Positions 5,878-8,936 of a stretch of DNA of 8,936 nt are shown here, piece by piece (positions within the stretch are counted from its first letter, which is position 1; every line of letters starts with the position of its first letter). The stretch spans positions 1 to 8,936 of the forward strand of contig USHZ01000077.1 in assembly GCA_900554595.1 (NCBI GenBank), given 5' to 3'. Under the pieces are notes generated by a model. It was not told where the DNA came from. It worked only from the letters and a program-made list of their open reading frames with translations, and ran no database searches. Source of the DNA: an uncultured Collinsella sp. (lineage in GTDB: Bacteria; Actinomycetota; Coriobacteriia; Coriobacteriales; Coriobacteriaceae). A program made the position numbers and the translations under genes.

Positions 5878-7623
5878 CTACGAGTGCACGACCACACACA
5901 GGCCGACGCTGATGCAGTCGTGGAGCGCCTTGGCATCGGCCAGGCGCAGGTTGATGCAGCCGTGGCTTCCGCACCACTTATAGGACTCGGCATTGTCGAA
6001 GCTCTTGTCGTTTTGCCAGGTGGCGTCGTGGAAACCGATCATATTGCCCTCGAACGGCATCCAATAGCTGACCGGGCTCTCGTATTTGGGCTTTCCGGTC
6101 TCGGGGTCTTTAGCACCGATGAGCTTGCTTGCGCCGTCGTTGCTGTTGATCTGCCACACGCCCTCCGGGGTGGCGTCTTCGCCCGGTTTGCCGGAAATAA
6201 AGTTGGCCTCCCACACGATATTGCCGTTCTCGTCGTAGTAGCGCGCGTGCTGCTCGGACAGGTCGACGTCGATATAGGCCTTCCAATCGGGCTCGCCCTT
6301 GGCGGTAAACGTGTCGGCCTTCTTGGAGTACGAAATCTCGATATCGCCGGTCTGCTTGTTATTGATAGCGTCCTCGACCTGCTTGGCGAGCGTGTCGCTG
6401 TCGATGGACCAGCCAAAATCGCCGCCCTCGACAGCGCACTCCTTGCCGTCGGCGCGTGTCCACCAGCGGGTGGATCCCACGGTGTTAAAGCCGTTAGCGA
6501 GTTCGGCGGCCCAGCTGCCGATCTGCGACGTATCGAGCGTAGGGTTGGCCGGATCGGCAAAGCTGATCCACTGCAGCACCGAGCTGCCGTCCACCTTGCC
6601 GGCATCATTGCCGTTGAGCTTAAGAGTTACGTTGACGCCCAGGAAGTTGTTGGCGGCATCGCATGCAGCCTGAATCTGGTCGTTGGTGAGGGTGCCGTTG
6701 AGCGGTTCGTAGGCGTCGTTTCCGATCTTGGTGATATCGACGTTCTCGGCGAGCGACGCGAGTTCGATCTCGGCATATTTGATGACATGCTCACGGTTGA
6801 GCTTCTCGTTGGAACGGGCCTTCTCAACGGTGAACTTGCCGGCCTTCTCATCATAGGAGCTGGCGGCCTCGAAGGTGCCCGAGCGGCCCTCGTTGAACTC
6901 GTCGATGGCGCTGCCCAGGCCCTCCTCAAACTGCTTTTGGTCAAAGGCATCGGAGAGCATGGACAGGTCGACGTCCTGGTCCAAGTCGACCGAGCCGTTC
7001 TTGGTGGCGCTAACGGTTTTGCCGCCGAGCGACGCGATGAGGCGCGATGGCCACAGCAGCGGCTCGTTTTTGCTGATAATTTCGTGGGCGGCTTCCTCGC
7101 CATCGACGATGGGCTCGTCGGACTCGGGCTGGTAGGTCCAGCTAAAGTCATCGCCCGCCACGGTGAGCTTGTAGTGCTTCCATGCCGAGTTGACCTTGGT
7201 GGCTGCCGAAGATGCGTTAGAGAGCGAGATGTCGACGCCGGCGATGGTGGTGTTGGGGTAAGCGACCTGCGAGAACGCCACGACGCCTACGATGTAGATG
7301 ATCGCGACGAGGCCGAGGACGACAAAGAGGGCCGTCTTTCCGCCCGACTTGCTGCTTTTGTTGGTGTGCTTGTCCGCGGGTCCGCGATTGCTTGCCGCGC
7401 GAGCGTGCGAAGGGCCCTGCTTGGGGGCGGGACCCTGTGCGGAACGCTGCTGATATTGTTGATGCGGCTGGTATTGACGCTGATTCGGGCGCTGAGAGGC
7501 ATTGGCCGGGCCGTGTTGTTGGCTGTGAGCCGGCGCGATGGGGCGCGGCGATTGGACGCCGCCAGTATGCCTACTGGGCTGTTGCGGATCGGGAATCATG
7601 TTGCTGCGGTCGATTTGCGACAT
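5878..7623 (-). CDS. Membrane-anchored L,D-transpeptidase (YkuD domain) with peptidoglycan-binding-like domain
   Basis: A 581-residue type II membrane protein. Residues 1-95 are a Gln/Pro/Ser-rich, probably disordered cytoplasmic tail; the membrane helix is about 97-119. Residues 120-445 form the extracellular region, which resembles the PG_binding_4 class with two similar modules (about 125-250 and 260-440, each with a G-D-F-S/G-W segment). The YkuD catalytic domain is about 448-581, with G-x-P-G-E-D-A-TPEGVW (478-490), FHD (531-533) and the active-site SHGCINL (553-559). C556 is the predicted nucleophile and H532/H554 are conserved. Such enzymes make 3-3 cross-links in peptidoglycan or attach proteins to it. 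The protein ends directly after the YkuD fold. Its start follows GAAGGAAA by about eight bases; a later ATG (codon 9) has no ribosome site. It lies between the serine dehydratase and the exporter on the same strand and seems to have its own promoter. Confidence 0.94.
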   Translation of the reverse strand: MSQIDRSNMIPDPQQPSRHTGGVQSPRPIAPAHSQQHGPANASQRPNQRQYQPHQQYQQRSAQGPAPKQGPSHARAASNRGPADKHTNKSSKSGGKTALFVVLGLVAIIYIVGVVAFSQVAYPNTTIAGVDISLSNASSAATKVNSAWKHYKLTVAGDDFSWTYQPESDEPIVDGEEAAHEIISKNEPLLWPSRLIASLGGKTVSATKNGSVDLDQDVDLSMLSDAFDQKQFEEGLGSAIDEFNEGRSGTFEAASSYDEKAGKFTVEKARSNEKLNREHVIKYAEIELASLAENVDITKIGNDAYEPLNGTLTNDQIQAACDAANNFLGVNVTLKLNGNDAGKVDGSSVLQWISFADPANPTLDTSQIGSWAAELANGFNTVGSTRWWTRADGKECAVEGGDFGWSIDSDTLAKQVEDAINNKQTGDIEISYSKKADTFTAKGEPDWKAYIDVDLSEQHARYYDENGNIVWEANFISGKPGEDATPEGVWQINSNDGASKLIGAKDPETGKPKYESPVSYWMPFEGNMIGFHDATWQNDKSFDNAESYKWCGSHGCINLRLADAKALHDCISVGLCVVVHS

Positions 7624-7674
7624 CGTTTATATTTCCTTCGAGTTTCGACTTGCGGCTCATCGTGTTTTAACTGG

Positions 7675-7686
7675 GCTTGCATTATA
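7675..7686 (-). promoter_or_regulatory. Promoter -10 element of the L,D-transpeptidase gene, overlapped by an ATGCAAG core
   Basis: On the minus strand TATAAT (7686-7681) is a perfect -10 hexamer, 57 bases before the start codon. No good -35 is present at 16-18 bases, although an A/C-rich stretch lies there. The downstream half of the hexamer runs into ATGCAAGC, a core also found at the flippase-like gene's start region and in the TetR upstream palindrome. Promoter assignment is from the motif and position. Confidence 0.55.
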
Positions 7687-7740
7687 GCGATTAGCCTGTT
7701 GTTTGTGGTGCGGAAACAGTATCAGTTTGGAGAAGTCTGC

Positions 7741-8936
7741 CTATCCGCATATGCCGCATTTGGCGCAGGCAGAAAGCGCGGCCGGGGCTTGAGCGATGCC
7801 ACCCTTGGCCGTCTCGCGCAGGGTTGCCGGTAGGGCGTGGCCCACCGAGAGCATCACATGCGCCATCTGGTCAAACGGCACCAGGCTCTTGATGCCGGCG
7901 AGCGCGAGCTGGGCCGAGCTGAAGGCCGCGGCCACGCCGATGGCATTGCGATTTTGGCACGGCACCTCAACAAGTCCGCCCACGGGGTCGCAAACGAGGC
8001 CTAGCAGATTGCTCAGCGCGATGGAACTGGCGTCGAGTGCCTGCTCGGGGCTGCCGCCGAGCATCTGCACCAGCGCAGCGGCGGCCATGGCGGCGGCGCT
8101 TCCCACCTCGGCCTGGCAGCCGCCCTCGGCGCCGGCGACGCAAGCGCTCGTGGTGAGGTTGAGGCCGATGGCTGCAGCACAGTAGAGGGCGTCCATGACC
8201 TGCTCGTCGTCGAGCTGCAGGTGGTCGGCAAGCGCCAGCACGCAGCCGGGCACGACGCCCGCGGAGCCTGCCGTGGGGGCGGCGACGATCACGCCCATAG
8301 TGGCGGAGCGCTCGAGCACGGCCATCGCGCGGGCCACGGCATCGGTCTGAACGGTGCCCATCAGGTTTGTGCTCAAATCGTTACGGCCGGTGGCATCGAC
8401 GAGCTTCGCCTCGCCGCCGATGAGCCCGCCGAGCGAGCGCTGCGGATTGGTGGTGGGGGCCGTGGTCTCCTCGCGCATAACGTCGAGCACGCGGCGCATC
8501 GCGGCGACGGCGTGCTCCTCGCCGGTCAGACGCGCTTCGCGCACGGCCATGACGGCGCCGATGCTGAGTTCCAGCTCCTTGCAAGCGTCGAGCAGCTGTT
8601 CGCCGTCATCGAAGATCTCCTTGGCCGAGACGCCGGGGGAGAGCGATGATGCCGAGCCCGGGAGTTCAATAAAGGTGGCGTAGTCGACGTTGTCGAGCTT
8701 GCGGAGCATGGGAATGACGGTATCGTCGGGGACGCCGTCGGTCTCAAAGACAGAGTAGGCCTGGCCGCCCACCTCGGTGCGGTAGGTGCGGCAAAACGCG
8801 ATGTTCACGTGTACGTAGGCGAGTAGGTTCGTGAGTGCGGCGAGCACGCCGGGAACATCCTGGTGCGCCACGAAGAGCGTTGAATACATGCCCGAGATGT
8901 CGACGCCGACGCCGTTGATGCGGCTGATGCGCATCT
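7741..8936 (-). CDS. sdaA: L-serine dehydratase (L-serine ammonia-lyase), iron-sulfur-dependent, fused type; 5' end beyond the window
   Basis: The enzyme converts L-serine to pyruvate and ammonia using a 4Fe-4S cluster. The visible 397-398 codons begin inside an ACT domain (about 1-92 from the last in-frame Met, with INGVGVDISGMYSTLFVAH and DVPGVLAALTNLL). They continue into a complete catalytic alpha domain with APTAGSAGVVPGC (219-231), EGGCQAEVGSAAAMAAA (270-286) and LVCDPVGGLVEVPCQNRN (313-330). Predicted cluster ligands are C273, C315 and C326; their spacing (42 and 11) matches what I recall for the structurally studied Legionella enzyme. The beta domain that should precede the ACT domain lies outside the window, so the Met at 8934 is not a real start. 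Domain order beta-ACT-alpha in one chain is inferred from this. The C terminus ends in C-A-K-C-G-I-C-G, three cysteines in the region where type 2 enzymes use a tail cysteine as cluster ligand. No clear terminator follows the stop. Confidence 0.93.
   Translation of the reverse strand, partial: MRISRINGVGVDISGMYSTLFVAHQDVPGVLAALTNLLAYVHVNIAFCRTYRTEVGGQAYSVFETDGVPDDTVIPMLRKLDNVDYATFIELPGSASSLSPGVSAKEIFDDGEQLLDACKELELSIGAVMAVREARLTGEEHAVAAMRRVLDVMREETTAPTTNPQRSLGGLIGGEAKLVDATGRNDLSTNLMGTVQTDAVARAMAVLERSATMGVIVAAPTAGSAGVVPGCVLALADHLQLDDEQVMDALYCAAAIGLNLTTSACVAGAEGGCQAEVGSAAAMAAAALVQMLGGSPEQALDASSIALSNLLGLVCDPVGGLVEVPCQNRNAIGVAAAFSSAQLALAGIKSLVPFDQMAHVMLSVGHALPATLRETAKGGIAQAPAALSACAKCGICG

Noticed and set aside
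5750..5977. N-terminal extension of the adaptor frame (76 codons upstream of the chosen start)
   Set aside because: It crosses the two inverted repeats and runs into the transpeptidase gene; the AGGAG site sits before the internal ATG at 5749.
7714..7728. AAACAGTATCAGTTT dyad upstream of the transpeptidase promoter
   Set aside because: Only four-base perfect outer arms with mismatches inside; too weak to call an operator.
5863..7833. 656-codon open frame on the plus strand opposite the L,D-transpeptidase
   Set aside because: It lies opposite a gene with clear catalytic motifs, has no ribosome site, and its translation is low-complexity Gly/Val/Leu/Arg-rich as expected from the complement of GC-biased codons.
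1..8936. CRISPR array, transposase, phage or toxin-antitoxin genes
   Set aside because: No direct-repeat series, no IS-type ends with a transposase frame and no matching small genes were seen on either strand.

Overview
The window looks like an ordinary chromosomal segment of a GC-rich Gram-positive bacterium, most likely a Coriobacteriia member close to Collinsella. That placement is my recognition from codon use, gene content and intergenic style; no search was run. Supporting signs are strong third-position GC bias, Gram-positive-type envelope genes (an L,D-transpeptidase with a membrane anchor, a YknXYZ-type exporter), a fused Fe-S serine dehydratase, and good AGGAG-type ribosome binding sites.

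Layout. Bases 1-55 are the 3' part of a tRNA-Glu(CUC) with encoded CCA, followed by a strong intrinsic terminator. A plus-strand gene (207-1511) encodes a multi-spanning flippase-like/LPG-synthase-TM (UPF0104) membrane protein. Next on the plus strand is a TetR/AcrR-family repressor (1630-2241), preceded by two nearly abutting palindromes. It converges on a minus-strand block across a 102-base gap that is almost filled by a long imperfect hairpin. The minus-strand block reads, from right to left: a partial fused L-serine dehydratase (7741-8936, N-terminal beta domain cut by the window edge), an L,D-transpeptidase (5878-7623), and a tight three-gene exporter operon: membrane-fusion/adaptor protein (4328-5749), ABC ATPase (3555-4328) and FtsX/MacB permease (2344-3558). 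The exporter genes overlap by 1 and 4 bases, so they are almost certainly translationally coupled.

How they may work together. The exporter resembles Bacillus YknXYZ or MacAB without an outer-membrane partner and would export a peptide, toxic compound or envelope molecule. The TetR regulator is adjacent and convergent, so it is a candidate regulator of the exporter, but the sequence does not prove this. The transpeptidase and flippase-like protein are envelope genes. A short core, ATGCAAG/CTTGCAT, occurs at the predicted -10/start region of both and inside the TetR upstream palindrome, which suggests (weakly) a shared operator.

No mobile element, CRISPR array, phage gene or clear novel system is visible. 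The points most worth a second look are non-coding: the 2254-2339 hairpin element, the paired inverted repeats upstream of the exporter, and the shared promoter core. There is no gap longer than 300 bases without a gene.
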